A stretch of 64,000 bases of DNA from Mesorhabditis belari (GCA_958450365.1 CAUEEP010000915.1:918501-982500); one strand, 5' to 3'; shown: positions 30,468-43,082, numbered from the stretch's first letter. A program made the numbers and translations. The notes: a model not told the origin generated them from the sequence alone.

Positions 30468-32326
30468 AGTGGATCCGCTTGCGCGAGGAGGGGTTGAAGA
30501 AGGAATCGGAGGGGAAGGGGAAGGACAAGCGAACAGCTGAACAATCGATGAGTGGAGTGGCTGATGAATGGGATTAGTTGGAGATGGAATGAAGGAATCA
30601 AATGGAAATTGATTTTAAAACAACAAGTTAGTAAAGGGAAGATACTTTAAGCCTTCAAAAAGCCTTCAAAAATCGTATAGTAAGCTAGCCAACAAGTAAA
30701 AGTCCTTCAAGGATCACTTAAGCTACTTTAAAATGCTTACTTAACTTTCAGCAGCTATTCAACAGTTGAAGTATTCTATTTTTAACAGCTGAAGTAACTT
30801 TAGAAAGTTATGGAAAAGATTTGAAATGTTCAATGACTAAACGAAATTCTAGAAACGATAGAAAAGTTTTGTCTGCAAAGTTCGTCGTTTTCGGTGAGAC
30901 TCAATCGACCCCTAACCCAGCTCTGTTTTTCTCTCATTTTTCCCTTTTTTCTCGACTCAAATTTGTTTCGCGTGACGATTCGTCACATACCGAGAGGCTC
31001 GTCTAGTAATCACGCAATTCTTTGATGGAAAAAAGAGATTGTTAGATGAAATGAAAAGAACAAGAAATGACGCTAAGTTCTCTTGGTGTCGGAATTTGAT
31101 GTTTACGAGTTCTTTAAATAGTTGTTTTTTGTGTTTTTGAGAAATATGAATCTATGTTATTCCTGAGAAAAGCAAGACGATTAAAAAAGATCAATGGATA
31201 TCAAAATATCAATAAATCAATAAATCAATCAATCAATCAATGTTTTTCCTAAGAAAAAACAAGATCAATTTGATGATCTCAATGTAACCAATCGATAAAT
31301 TCCTATTTGGTTAGTGTATAGTTCCTATTTAGTTCCCATTTAGTTCCTATTCAGTACCTTTATAGTTCCTATTTGGCTACTTTATAGTTCCTATTTAGTT
31401 CCTATTCAGTACCTTTATAGTTCCTATTTGGTTACTTTATAGTTCCTATTTAGTTCCTTTATAGTTCCTATTTGGCTACTGAGATCGATAAATTCGATAA
31501 ATTCACTGAATAAATTCATTGAAACTTTGAAAACAAGCTGAAATAATGTAAAAACGAAGATTTTTAATCAATAAGCTACTAGCTTTAGACCTCTTATTGC
31601 GTTTTTTTAAAGTTTAACAGATCAATTTGATGTCTAACCGATTTGTCTAACATAACAATCTTATTCCACAAATAAAACAAGTGATTTTTCATCAACATTC
31701 AAAAAGAAAAGATCTCAGCCGATTCACTTGCCGCCTATATACGTAAAACAACACTCAATGATAAGAAAAGTTGAGTGAAAATGCTCGCACGAATCAAATG
31801 ATCATGAAACATGAAAATCTCGATGTCAGTAGGCTTTCCCAACTCAAAAAATCGACTCAAATCCCAGATTTTTCTTATCATTTTTGAGAAATAAGCACTT
31901 CTTGACGTCTTTGATTTCAAAAAGGCAAAAAAGATAGCTAAGTGAGGGTGTCTTTCTTTGCGGCAACCTTGTAATTCCTTCTTGTGAGCTGAAGCTCAAC
32001 GCACGGGCTCAACGCGAACTGAGAAAAGAAATCTCCGGAACTGGAATTGAAAATTTCGATAAAATAACTCGTATCACCTTGTACAGAATTTTTAAATATC
32101 ATCAGAGGCCATTTTAGAAATCAGACTTTAGTTAAGAGTTGAGATTTCGATCAATTAAAGTAGGAGTTGAGAAAAACTGAACTTTTCCGTTGAATCAAGC
32201 CAAAATCGATCAGATGATGAAACTACATTAATAAATCATCAAATTTTGACGCTAATCCTTGACCAATGATGAAATTTCTCCAAACTATTAATTTAAAACT
32301 TAATTAGCTACCTTAACACACACAAA
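30468..32326. other. Intergenic with AGTTCCTATTT minisatellite
   Basis: The only structure seen is a tandem array of AGTTCCTATTT/TGGTTACTTTAT units at about 31313-31475. No gene recognised. Confidence 0.6.
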
Positions 32327-32574
32327 GAACCTTTAACGGCAGGGGCCAAGTTTTTGACTAACTTGCAGCCCGATTTTAAATAGGTTTTTGTTAATAGCTT
32401 TTGATAAAACAAATAGTTTCTGAAAGCTGACATTCTAAGCTATCTAAATCTTATTAAAACTTTCTGATCTGACAAGTTTAAGGTGCTTAAAAATGAGCTG
32501 TAAGTTGACCACCAGATTCGGCCCGGCTATAATCGCTACCCCCCGCCGTTAACCGTAAAGATCCATAAAGACAG
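32327..32574. repeat. Dispersed copy of the 27-28 kb repeat
   Basis: Resembles the units at 27238-28142 in the central part (GATAAAACAAATAGTTTCTG, ACTTTCTGATCTGACAAGTT). It ends with CGTTAACCGTAAAGATCC, the inverted end of the family. Confidence 0.8.
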
Positions 32575-34416
32575 AAACTACATCAATAAATCATCAAATT
32601 TTGACGCTAACCCTTGACCAATGATGAAATTTCCCCAAACCAAACCTAAATGTAACAAGTTACTCTTTTCGTTGACTACCTAGAGACGTCACTGACTGAA
32701 AAGTAAACACTGACGGGGAGAACTTTGTACTGAACCGTGACTCTTCTATTCCTCTATTCCTCTAAAACTTTGTGAGAGAACTTTTCTGTGTAAGAGATCA
32801 TTTAGAGATCACTTTTGTTTTGATGATCATCAAGCTCTTTTTCTCTACTGTCATTTCGAGTACTTGGCTGCTAATTTGACGAATTGAGGGCGGTAGAAAT
32901 GTTGAAAAGGTCAAGAATTTTAGGGGAAATCACCTTGAATTGCTAAAATAGACTCTTTGTCATCAATCGTCAAGGTCTTGCAAACATTCTCAAGATTTTG
33001 CAGAGATCAAAAGTTGCTGAGCTTCTCAAGGGTTGATTTTTGATCATCTTTGAAAAGATGTGTAACCGAAAAACTATTAGATTTACCTACATTATGCACC
33101 AATTTTCCTCTGGCTCTTGTTCTATCAAAAAAAAATTCTGCTAACGTTAAAGAATATGCTATAACTTTTCCATTCTCACTTATACTAGTTAAATTTATAA
33201 AAAAACAACTCTTGAATTCTAAACTTTAAACCAAATGAAACCTAAAAATAAGTCATAGAAAAAGTAAAAGATTAACAGAACACAAGAAGGGAATTATTGG
33301 TGTATTGATATGAAAAGAAGAAAAAGGAAAAAGGAAAAAGGGAAATGGCGAGCGTGGTTTTGATCGATCGATTGCTCGAGTGCTTGTTGGGGAAAAGGGA
33401 AGTGAATGGAATCAAAAGAAAAGGGGGATCGTAGATAATAGTTATTGAATAGAAAATTTGAATCAAAAACTGAATCAAGTTTTGTTTCAATTAACGTTTA
33501 ATTGCTGATAAGATAAGCAATCAAAAAGCAGACCGCTTATTGGAGTTCAAAGAACAATTATTGGACGATCAAAGGACAATTATTGAAGTTTTTTTTATGT
33601 GCTTTGACAATTATTAAGTTCACAGAAGTTCCGATCAAAGTTCCTTAGTAAACTTTAATCTAAAAACATAGAGAAAATCTCAGTCAAAGTCAGACTACCC
33701 ATCTGAAAGGGTCGACCCACTTAAAAGGTCTATAACTCAAAAAGTAAAAGCTGAATTAACTTCTGGTTACCTTCATTATGAAGATAAAAAGTTATGAAGA
33801 TAAAAAGCTTTCAAAAGCATGTAAAAGCTTGATTCAATAGCTTGATTTTCGCTTCTGTTCAAGCTTTAGCTTTAGTTTTAGCCTTTGATAAACATGTTTA
33901 CTTATAGTTAGCTGTCTGAAGGAAAATATGATGTGTTTTGAATGTCAAGAAGATACAAAGAGATGAAAATGGATGCATTCGTTCCCTTGGTGAGTTCTGG
34001 GAAGAATAGAAGAAAGAGTGTGTAGGAAGGAGGGAAAAGGAGTGAGTCGAATGATCTCTTTCCAGAAAAGGGCCCCAATGAGAGGAAAGAAAAAAGGGAA
34101 AAGACCCGAGAATCCCTTTTCGATTTGGAGAAGAGATTCCTAGTAAAAGCAAGATTCCCCATCTCTTTTCAGCAAAGCAAATTGCCTTGGGATCAGCCGG
34201 CTGTGAAATTTGCGCGCTAACGAGAAAGACGCCAATCGATTGGGCTAACGTGGGGATTATTCGGCCACGAATTGAACTTTGTCATCTGTTTATAAGAAAT
34301 TAGGTTTATAAGAATCAAATAAGGTTTCTTTTAACTTATTTTGTTTTAAAATTCAAGTAAATCTTTTATTTTTAAAAGTATTTTAAGACTTTTCAGTTCT
34401 ACTGAAGTTCACGTTG
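32575..34416. other. Intergenic upstream of JTB
   Basis: No gene recognised. GA-rich tracts near 33300-33430 and 33950-34150 give spurious frames. A somewhat more GC-rich stretch at about 34180-34270 precedes JTB and could be its promoter. Confidence 0.4.
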
Positions 34417-35368
34417 ATGGGAAATTTCTTCGAAACGATTTCGAAGAAGAAATTGATCCCTTTAATCTTTGCACTTATTGGGTAACAATTTTTAGCATTT
34501 AAGTCCATAGATTAACGTTTAGATTTTCAATATTAGTGTTTGTGATCGAAGAATATGTTGAAGATAACGATTACGATGGGGATTTTGCTCTAAAAGCCTC
34601 TTCATTAACAAATAAAGTTGATTCTCCAGGTGTTTATTATTATAAATACTAAAAGTTATCAAAATCTAGCACTTCCTACAGAAGATTGCTATAAATATGA
34701 ACCATTTATTGTTCTCGACAAATGCATCGCTTGTACAGATTTCGAGACGCAAGCTATGAAAGCTAGTGAGTTTTCTAAAGACAATAAAGCTCTTAAAAGA
34801 TTATAACAATTATAACATTTCAAAATAAAGCTTTAACAATACGTAAATTTCAGAGCATTGCCAACAAACTGGTTTCTTCGATCGTCTGAATTGCACAAAG
34901 TCAAAGCACATCGTGTTAAGGCCTTGTTTGAAGGTTATTCTACAAGAATTGTTAGATAAACTATATTACGATTAGACGTAAGGAAAACTGTTATAATCCC
35001 TAATTAAAAGCATTCAAGTTGGACTAATAATAAGTCTGTTAGGAAGGATAGATTACAGCTTACAGTATACACAGTCATCCCGATTCAATGATTCATAAAA
35101 CGGGAACTATGACTCAAAGCTTTAGATCAAAGCTTTATTTGCTAAAGTCTTGTTTATTTAGCCAATTTTCCATAAAGAACCTTCTAAAAACACTTCGAAT
35201 AACTATCATCGGTTAAAAATATTCTTTCAGGTTGGTCAAACCTCTTCCTTCTATAAATTTGTCATCATCAATGGTTTCATCACCGCCATTGCATGGATAT
35301 TTGCTTTAAAGAGAAGAGAATATCTAGATACAAGAGCTTATCATCGAGTGCAACAACAATTAACTTAA
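34417..35368 (+). CDS. JTB family membrane protein
   Basis: Homologue of human JTB (jumping translocation breakpoint protein), a small single-pass membrane protein linked to mitochondria and cytokinesis in mammals. Exons 34417-34481, 34523-34629, 34670-34765, 34854-34933, 35231-35368 are all in phase; 161 residues (human 146). An N-terminal hydrophobic segment (LIPLIFALIGFSILVFVI) is followed by an acidic loop. The cysteine-rich lumenal part has the family pattern: CYKYEPFIVLDKCIACTDF, then HCQQTGFFDRLNCTKSK and LRPC. A transmembrane segment (FVIINGFITAIAWIFAL) and a short basic tail (RREYLDTRAYHRVQQQ) close the protein. No operon partner is seen. The function in nematodes is not established. 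Confidence 0.88.
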
Positions 35369-35508
35369 TTTTCTTCATGATTTTTCATAGAGTTCGCAAA
35401 ATTATCTGGTTTATTGCTTTGTCTTCTTTGTACTGTACCCCTTAAATTTTGTTTTCTTTAAAAAAACGGGTTTTCTTTCTATTGTGATCTTTTTGTGTTT
35501 GACTTTTA

Positions 35509-36113
35509 TTGGGTTGGTGAATTGAAAACTGCGGAAAATAGAAAATAAGTCAGATTCACGTTTTACCAACGGCTAAGCGTGGATAAAATGCCATTGGGTT
35601 GGTCAATTGCAAACTGCGGGACTTTGAACTAAAATTTATTCAACATAAAACCATGAATACATTCCAAATAATTTCCATTATTATTGACGATTTCTGCTCA
35701 TTTTACAGGCAATTTGCGGATTCCTCTTTCGTAGTAGGATTTTGGTTTGTGTGTGAGACAAGTGTGAGACTCAAAAATGGAGGACTGGAGATGTCCCAGT
35801 TTGAGCACTTTCTTCAAAAGAAACCCATTTTGGTGTCAATAGAAAAGTTGTAGAGAATCAAAAATTAGGCTTATAGCCAAATTTCCAAAAAGATACACTC
35901 AGTAGTTTCGCTTAAAATGCAAGTTTTGTGAAAATTCGTAAATTTGGCATTTCTTGAAAACCAGCTTTTGAATCGTTCTGAAAATTTGGATATAAGCTTG
36001 ATTTTTGATTCTCTACCACTTTTCCATTGACACCAAAATGGGTTTCTTTTGAAAAAAAGTGCTTAAACTGTCACATATGACAATAGCCGGCAGTTTTCAA
36101 TTCACCAACCCAA
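35509..36113 (-). mobile_element. Mariner deletion derivative with an extra end fragment
   Basis: The full copy spans 35594-36113 in the opposite orientation to the copy at 21947. The transposase tail ([15 protein letters not shown] type) reads on the minus strand near 35650-35720. About 60 bp upstream a second left end (TTGGGTTGGTGAATTGAAAA, 35509-35535) stands alone, indicating an earlier insertion that was interrupted or a partial duplication. Confidence 0.88.
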
Positions 36114-36535
36114 TATAAGGAATGATTGTAAACGGGTAGCTAAAGAAATAAATCTGAAGATTTACTTGACTATGCAACTAGACATTAGAAAGCCAAAACA
36201 AAAATGTTCTCAAAGAGAATTTGCAAACTCTTTACATTTAAATAGCATTTTTGCTTTTATTAGTTATTAGGTTGAGTACAAATTCTTGCTAATACTTTTT
36301 GTTTTTGTTTTATCAAAGAGTAAACCATAGCTTTTTCAGATATGATAATTAGACATGCATTGCCTGTTTTTGAGCAAAGTTTCATCTTGATCTAATAGCT
36401 GGAATTTAAGCAGGAGGCTTTTGTTTGAAACCAGTCGATTCTGATCTTATCATATTAAAAATTTATTAAAAGCTACGGCTTGCTCTTTGATAAAACCAAA
36501 AACAAAAAGCGTTATCAAGAATTAGTACTCAACCT

Positions 36536-37075
36536 GCTACCTACTCTACCTGCTCTAGCTACTCTTGAGGTCCCTAACCTAGTCCAGCTCTTAGCCATTC
36601 CCTGTTTCAGGGAATGCCCACTGCTCACCACGCGGAGGTGGCTGGAGGTCGAGCAGCGCCCTCCCTCTGGGCCTAATGGTCGGCCCAGCGGGAGGGGGGG
36701 GAACTGTGGGGGACTAGCCTAGTGGGGGATCCTTCCCCCGGGGCCTCATGGCCGGCCCAGGGGGAGGGAGTGCGGGGAAGCCAAAGACCTCCCCACACAT
36801 CGCCAGTTGGCCATTTCACGGGTCCTGTTCCGTGTGGTTTTGCGCCGAAAGGGCGTCGACACGGTAAAGACCAAAGTGATCAGTACCCCCACACATACCG
36901 AAGTTTTGCGCCAAATGGGCGACGACACGGTACACACCAAAATGGTGTGCCCCCTTCGGATACGGCCAGTTAAACCCGGACCGGAACAGATTGCCAACGA
37001 GGGGAGGGAAACGGCCGTTCATATGTAAAGGCCCTGCGCCAGACGGCGAGCGATTCCGCGGCCGCACAAAGAATC
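36536..37075. repeat. GC-rich block with 66-bp tandem repeat
   Basis: Strongly GC-rich compared with everything around it. It contains GGAGGGGGGG/CCCCCGGGG tracts and two tandem units beginning GTTTTGCGCC(G/A)AA(A/T)GGGCG at about 36837 and 36903, each with ACACGGTA. Several overlapping frames exist on both strands; none resembles a known protein. Its origin is unknown. Confidence 0.6.
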
Positions 37076-37691
37076 AGAAAGATCGCTCACAAATGGTTCA
37101 AACTTTGAAGAGTCTAAAATTGAATTAGTTTATTAGTTAAAAAATTGACTTCCTTTCTAATATTTTAACAGATTGAGACATTGGTAATTTCGATGAGCAA
37201 TTAAGAGCTCGAAGCGAACAACAACCAGTATCACGGTGGGTTTAAATTTTCAGCTTTGAAAGAACTTACAAGCTGTAAACATTATAACGTAAACAAATTT
37301 TGAATGCGAATTCAGAAATTCTATTTTAAATGTAAATGAGGTGTCGTTCTCAACAGCATTTACGGTATGTTTTTGTTCAAATTATCTTCTTCAAAAGAGT
37401 CTAAAACGACTGATTTTTTCATCTTGAGCAAAGTTTCATCTTGATCTAATATCTGGAATTCAAGCAGGAGGCTTTTGTTTGAAACCAGTCGATTTGGACT
37501 CTTTGATCTTCTGTGAATCCGCAAATATTTCCAGCCAAAAGTTGGCAATGTAAAGTAGATACTTTGAAGAGAGATGAAACTTTGCTGAAAAACAGGCAAA
37601 TCGCTCAAAGATCGCTTACAAATGGTACAATTCAAACTTTGAAGAGTCTAGACTTAGTTTATCAGTTTATACGTTTTCTAATATTTTTACA

Positions 37692-37757
37692 GATTGAGAA
37701 ATCGCTTAACGATGAGCAATTGAGAGCTCGATGCGAACAACAACAAGGATCACGGGA
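37692..37757 (+). pseudogene. Captured exon-like segment (IEKSLNDEQLRARCEQQQ)
   Basis: The open stretch after TTTTTACAG ends at a donor-like GGAG|GTTTAG. It encodes IEKSLNDEQLRARCEQQQGS. A diverged copy with a frame disruption lies at 37170-37237, and the downstream sequence (AGCTTTGAAAGAACTTACA...) is also repeated. The parent gene is not in this window. Confidence 0.55.
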
Positions 37758-38370
37758 GGTTTAGACTTTTAGCTTTGAAAGAACTTACAATTTGTAAACA
37801 TTATAATGTAAACAAATTTTGAATGCAATACAGCGTTCTAATACAGCATTTACGATATGTTTTTATTCAAATTATCTTCTTCAAAGTATCTACTTTACAT
37901 TACCAACTTTTTACTGGACAATGTTTAGAGGTAACAGAAAAATCTGGCTCACAGAAGATCAAAGAGTCCAAATCGACTGGTTTCAAACAAAAGCCTCTTG
38001 CATGAATTTCAGCTAGTAGATCAAGATGAAACTTTGCTCAAAAACAGGCAATGCGTGTCTGATTATCATATTAAAAAGATATGGTTTGCTATTTGATGAA
38101 ACAAAGACAAAAGGTGTTATCAAGAATTTGTACTCGACCTAATATTTGGTTGGAAAGAAGGTTCTGGAAAAGTTTGGACTGGAATTTCTTAAAGACTCCA
38201 CCAATTCAAGAACATTTTCTTCTATTATTCACAAGTCGACTCCAAGAAATTACTCGTAAAAAAAATGAGTGCAGCTTTCTCTTTAAATTTTAGAGATTTT
38301 TGATAAGATATTATTTTCCAGCTTAAATTTAGCTCACTTTTTCAGAAACGATTTTTTATGATTTAAAGCT

Positions 38371-38901
38371 ACAGTACCGAGCAAAAGTCTTGCAACATCA
38401 CTTTTTCAAAAAAATCGATGAAATTTTTTTATAGAAAATGCCACCCGTTCGTAGGGCTTTTTTGTTTTTAATTAGAATAATACATGTACACTTTATTTAC
38501 AAAAACAAATTTGAAGTTCAGCGCAAAACAAAAAAGTAAATGACAAAACTACTAAAAAATACCCTAAAAACTGGGTGCAAAAGTCTTGCAACATTCCATG
38601 TTTCTCATTTTTATTGTTTTCAAATTTATTAATTTACACTAATTTTTGTTTTTTTCAGATGCCAGGTACCTACTTGACGACGCCCGAAAGAGAAAAAATC
38701 ATGAAAGCAAGCAAAAAAGGAATTTCTCGAGCCGTTGTCTCCGATCTCTTTAAATGCGATCCTTCGACCGTTTCTCGCATTGTTTCAAAAGCAAAAACAA
38801 CTGGACTTATGCACCGAAGAAAGAAGAAAGGACGGCCAAAAAGCGGTCCCAATAAGGTTCTCAAAAAAGTCTCAAGTCACTTCAGCTCAAGAAATCTCTG
38901 A
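38371..38901 (+). pseudogene. Tc1-like transposon 5' part with transposase N-terminus
   Basis: A terminal-repeat-like CAGTACCGAGCAAAAGTCTT starts at 38372, with its core AAAAGTCTTGCAACA repeated near 38580. The frame 38659-38901 encodes a helix-turn-helix domain (LTTPEREKIMKASKKGISRA, then LFKCDPSTVSRIV) and a GRPKSGP AT-hook-like link, as in Tc1-family transposases. It stops after 80 residues, before the catalytic DDE domain, so it is a relic. Confidence 0.82.
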
Positions 38902-41051
38902 TCTTTTTTAATCAAAAACTTTTCAAATATAGCCAGGTTTATCAAAAAAATCTGGGAAGAATTCAGGGCTTGCTTTTTGAGAAATCATTGTGTAAACTTT
39001 TTCTTTTCTTAGAATTGTCGAAAATCGAATTTTTGAGTGACTAGCCTTTAGACAAGTTTTTAATGGGTTAATGAATAGGCAATTGGTCTCATTCAAAGCC
39101 TAAAATCAAGTACTTAAAATAGGGAAAATTTGTGTTGCCAACCTAATAGAATCAGTTCATTATGGCATTTGCAAATCTTTATAAAGCAAATGTTTTTCTT
39201 GCAAAGCTGTTTGCGGCAAAGATCTTGTTAGAAATCACATGGAATTGGAAACAAGTTCGCCAAACGTCCCGATCGAGCGATTGGGATGAGAATGGATAGG
39301 ATTTCCCCCCCAAACATCCTGAGAAACTAAGAGAGTCAAGGAAAAGAAAAGTTAGGATCTCCAAAAAGGTTTCCTTTTTTTGAATCGAAAATGACGCATT
39401 TCACGGCTCATGATCAGCGAACTTGTATTGAGAATCGGCTATTTCAGCTCAACCTTCATTCCCACTGAGATTTCAAAAGGTTAAAAGGCTCTATCGGAGA
39501 TAAGATATTCAATAGAACTGTAGATATAGCTTGTTTTGAGGTTTTATTTTGTTGTACGGATAGAATGGTAATCAAATCAACAACACTCTCCAGTTTTGAC
39601 TTGCATATCTTCTTTGATTTCCTCTTAAATCATACTTTTTTAATCGTAACTAACAAGTAATAAGTATCTAGATATTATAAGCAATTGAAAAACAATTGAA
39701 AATATTTATTTCATTAAAGATTCCTCTTTGTTAGATGAATTTTCAAATTCTCATTCTCATTCTACGAATTCTCAGACTTTCAAAGGTTCTCTGCTCTCAA
39801 AGACTCTACTTTGCTCGATCATCCAACTCCCAAAGTGATCAGAAAAAAAAAATTGATCTAAGCCTTGCCTTTTTTTCTGGAGTTCGGCCAATTGATCTCA
39901 ATGTGAAGTGTTTTTTTGCTGGATTCATTTCCGTATTGGAGAAACAATTTGAAAAACTCTCTTCACAACTGAACACATCTATAGTCTAGTGAAGGAAATT
40001 TCACCTAATCAAGTTTTATAAAGATTAAAAATTTATCTATTTGAGTTCCGGGTTGTTTTCTAATACTTGTGATCCCTTGAGATTAACTAAGGCTGAGACA
40101 AACTAAACCTTTTTTTGTAATCATTCGAGGGTAGTAATTTAGTGGAAATTCCTTTTGATTCTCAAAGAACTTATCAAGTTTTTCTTTTATTTGATCAAAG
40201 ATTGTTTCTTTGGTATTTTGGATTCGATCCGTTAATTGCTTTAAAGGTAAATGGTTACGTTGCACATTGAAACTAGCTATTAGATATTGTTTTTGAAGTC
40301 CTGATTTCTTGCAGTACTAAAAGAACTTACAGTGTTAGTCAGTAATCTTGGAACAGATTTACAGGTCCAAAAAGATACCGGATCTGGTGGGTTAAATTAA
40401 ATGAAATTAAATTAGAATTTTGGCTACTTTTGACAACTTACAATAGCGCTCAAAACCCTGCTTTCTGCATAATTTTATAGTTTTACTATTATCTTCTTTT
40501 ACTTCCGAATTACTAAATACTTCTAAATAAAGTGTTAAGTTAAAAGAACTCCTTTTTAACTTCTAGTCACTAGTTTTAAACTATTTTTGACTTATCTGCA
40601 GCTTTGACTTATCTCTAGCAGACTTATCTAAGTTTTAAGATTATTGATTGAGTTCTTCATGGTTAAATGCGCGGTTTACGAATGATTTTGAGCTGTATAT
40701 GTACAGGCACTTTTTGTTTACTTTTTGAGCTGTATATGCACTGTATATGTACACGTAGCTATAGGTTCTCTCGGACTGAGCTTCTAAGAGAACTGACAAT
40801 CTTTACAACAATAGATCACTCTACTAGTGTTTGCATTTTGGTGAATTAAAAGTTTTAATTCTGTCGTGAGAGCAATCTGCTTTTAAAGCTTTATAATTTG
40901 ACTTATTTTTAATTATTTTTTTTTATTCTTTCAAATTTCAAATTTCAAATATATTTAAGTTACTTTTCAATCAATTTATTAGGCTTTTCAGAAAGTCTTT
41001 TCATCCCTTTTCATAATCGCTTTGAAAAAATAACAAATTCACCAATGAACC
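38902..41051. other. Intergenic with weak coding-like frames
   Basis: An isolated mariner-type end TTGCCAACCTAATA lies near 39134. The frame 39735-39989 (+) has no recognised relative. On the minus strand, 40083-40265 (LPLKQLTDRIQNTKETIFDQ...) and the stretch near 40330-40380 (PVSFWTCKSVPRLLTNT, followed by a good GTAAGT donor) look coding-like. They do not join in phase, so they may be remnants of one gene. No function is assigned. Confidence 0.35.
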
Positions 41052-41991
41052 TACCGTAAATACTGTAATAGTACCCCATCCCCCTCGTACAGTCGCGTAG
41101 TCGCAAAAGTTTTTTAGTATTTCATTTTTTCAAAGCGCCCGTACTTTCAAAAAATGCGTCTTTGGCATCAAAAAATAGCCCTGAATTTCAGCTATCTTTT
41201 GATACCTAAGCGAGCATTGTAGCATAAACCAGTGTCGAGAAAAACGCGTTCAAAGCTAGACTACGCAACATTCCGCACCGGACCGTCATTATGGGGCTGG
41301 GGGTACTATTACAGTATTTACGGTAGCTGTTTGCTAAAACGTGAAACTGACTTATTTTCTATAAAAAGTTTATGTCTAGTTTACAGCGAAATATTAGAAT
41401 AAATTGCAGATGATATTGGCTATATTCCCACTGTGATCTTCATTTCTTATTTTGGTTCCAAAGGGAATCCAAAGGGAATTTCAAAAAATGCGTCTTTGGT
41501 ATCAAAAAATAGCCCTGAATTTCAGCTATTTTTTGATACCTAAGCGCGCATTGTAGCATCAACCAGTTTCGAGAAAATCTCGTTCAAAGCTAGACTACGC
41601 AACACTCCGCACCGTCATTATGCGGGTGGGTTACTAATAGAGTATTTACGGTAGTTATTGCAAAAATGGACTCCTCTAAAGCCTGGATACTACCGTATTT
41701 CTACCATTTAGCAAAAATTTGGAAGTAGTTAGCGATGCGCCTGAGCTACATATCTCTAGAGAGCTTGCAGCACCTACCCCCACCCCGGGCCTGACTATTT
41801 TTCAAAGCACCTGTACTTTCAAAAAATGCGTCTTTGGTATCAAAAAATAGCTCTGAATTTCAGCTATTTTTTGATACCTAAGCGCGCATTGTAGCATAAA
41901 CCAGTTTCGAGAAAATCTCGTTCAAAGCTAGACTACGCAACACTCCGCACTGTCATTATGGGGCTGGGGTACTATTACAGTATTTACGGTA
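41052..41991. mobile_element. Two MITEs flanking a captured piece of the SLCO gene
   Basis: The left MITE (41052-41325) and right MITE block (41470-41991) belong to the TACCGTAAATACTGTAATAG family. Between them, 41326-41469 is a 144-bp copy of 50844-50987: the end of SLCO intron 1, its TTGCAG acceptor and the first 60 bases of exon 2 (DDIGYIPTVIFISYFGSKGN). The copy is ungapped with only a few substitutions. It is not part of a gene here. Confidence 0.92.
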
Positions 41992-42593
41992 TGGTTTTTC
42001 TAAATAAAAACTCTTTATTGTTCAATATTAATGTTGTTTTTTTGTTGTTTTCTTTTTTAATATTGTTTATTCTTCAAATTTTAAGTCAATTTCGCTTCAC
42101 TTTCAAGCAAATTCAAGAGTGATTTCGTAAAAATCTAAAAATAATTTTTGTACAAAGTTTTAGCTTTTAGCTTCTTTTTGTACTCAATTTGTACTCATCA
42201 ACTTCCAATTTCCTGCTACAAAACGACTTTTGCACAAAACGGGTAATTTGATGAATGATTTTTCTTACTTTTCTTTAGCTTAAAAAATATTCAGCTGTTT
42301 TTGTAGGTTAAAGATAGGTGAGAGAGGTGATTTTGACTTCAAAAAAAAGCAAAAATCAACTAGATTCCCCACGGGAAACGATTCTCTTCTTCTGCTTAGC
42401 AACCCTGTCTCCCTTGATTTCTCAGAAAAACATGGAAATCAAAAACATACTTTCTAGAAGCCAAAGTTTTTCTGATTCACTGTTTTTTTCAACTAATATT
42501 TAGAAAAAAGTCACGAGGCATTAAAATAAAAAAATATTGCTGATCAGCAATTAAAATATTGCTATTTTTGGCTTTATGCTACTGTAATTTACA

Positions 42594-43082
42594 GGGAGTG
42601 GGACAAATGCGACCTTTTTTTGCGCACCCGGACATTTGCGCACCTTTTTTTCCGCACCTTGCCCATTAGCGCACCTTTTTTCGCGTTTTAAAAAAGCTCT
42701 AAAAGCTAATATTAACTAATTTCTATTTCAAAAGTTGTTTTACTAGGTAATTTGAGGGCGTAGAATCGAAATTTTGACATATCAGAGCTTGTGAAAACAA
42801 ACGGATGGAGTTATACAAAGAGAAGTTAGTTATACAATTTTCTGTAATTTGATCTAGCCGTTTTGTCTTTCAAATTGGTTCCACACGCTCTGTTATGTCA
42901 AAATTTGAATTCGAAACCCTCAAATTACCTAGAAAAACAACTTTTGGAATAGAAATTGGTTAATATTAGCTTTTAGAGCTTTTTCAAACGCGAAAAAGGT
43001 GCGCTAACGGGCAAGGTGCGGAAAAAAAGGTGCGCAAATGTCCGGGTGAGCAAAAAAAAGGTAGCATTTGTCCCACTCCCAA
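42594..43082. mobile_element. Foldback MITE (GGGAGTGGGACAAATGC ends)
   Basis: Almost the whole 489 bp is one inverted repeat. The ends are GGGAGTGGGACAAATGC and complement. Next come short GCGCACC(T)n units, then arms that continue inward to about 42780 and 42900 (AAAGCTCTAAAAGCTAATAT against its complement). There is no open frame of note. Confidence 0.92.

Larger units (their letters stand above)
36267..38142. mobile_element. Composite foldback transposon with captured exon copies
   Basis: The left end TTAGGTTGAGTACAAATTCT (36267) and right end ...GTACTCGACCTAA (38142) are inverted repeats. The inverted arms extend about 170 bp inward (TTTGAAACCAGTCGAT against ATCGACTGGTTTCAAA) and are flanked by TA. 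A shorter inverted pair closes at 36535, so a small MITE sits in the left arm. Inside are the GC-rich block 36536-37075 and two copies of a coding-like exon (37160-37310 and 37680-37845). No transposase was recognised, only short frames in the arms. Confidence 0.7.

Noticed and set aside
35599..35853. 84-residue plus-strand frame, also seen at 52297-52497
   Set aside because: It is the antisense of the mariner transposase tail inside the repeat family.
36722..37067. Several 70-80 residue frames on both strands
   Set aside because: Overlapping frames on both strands are expected in a GC-rich block with few stop codons; none resembles a protein family.
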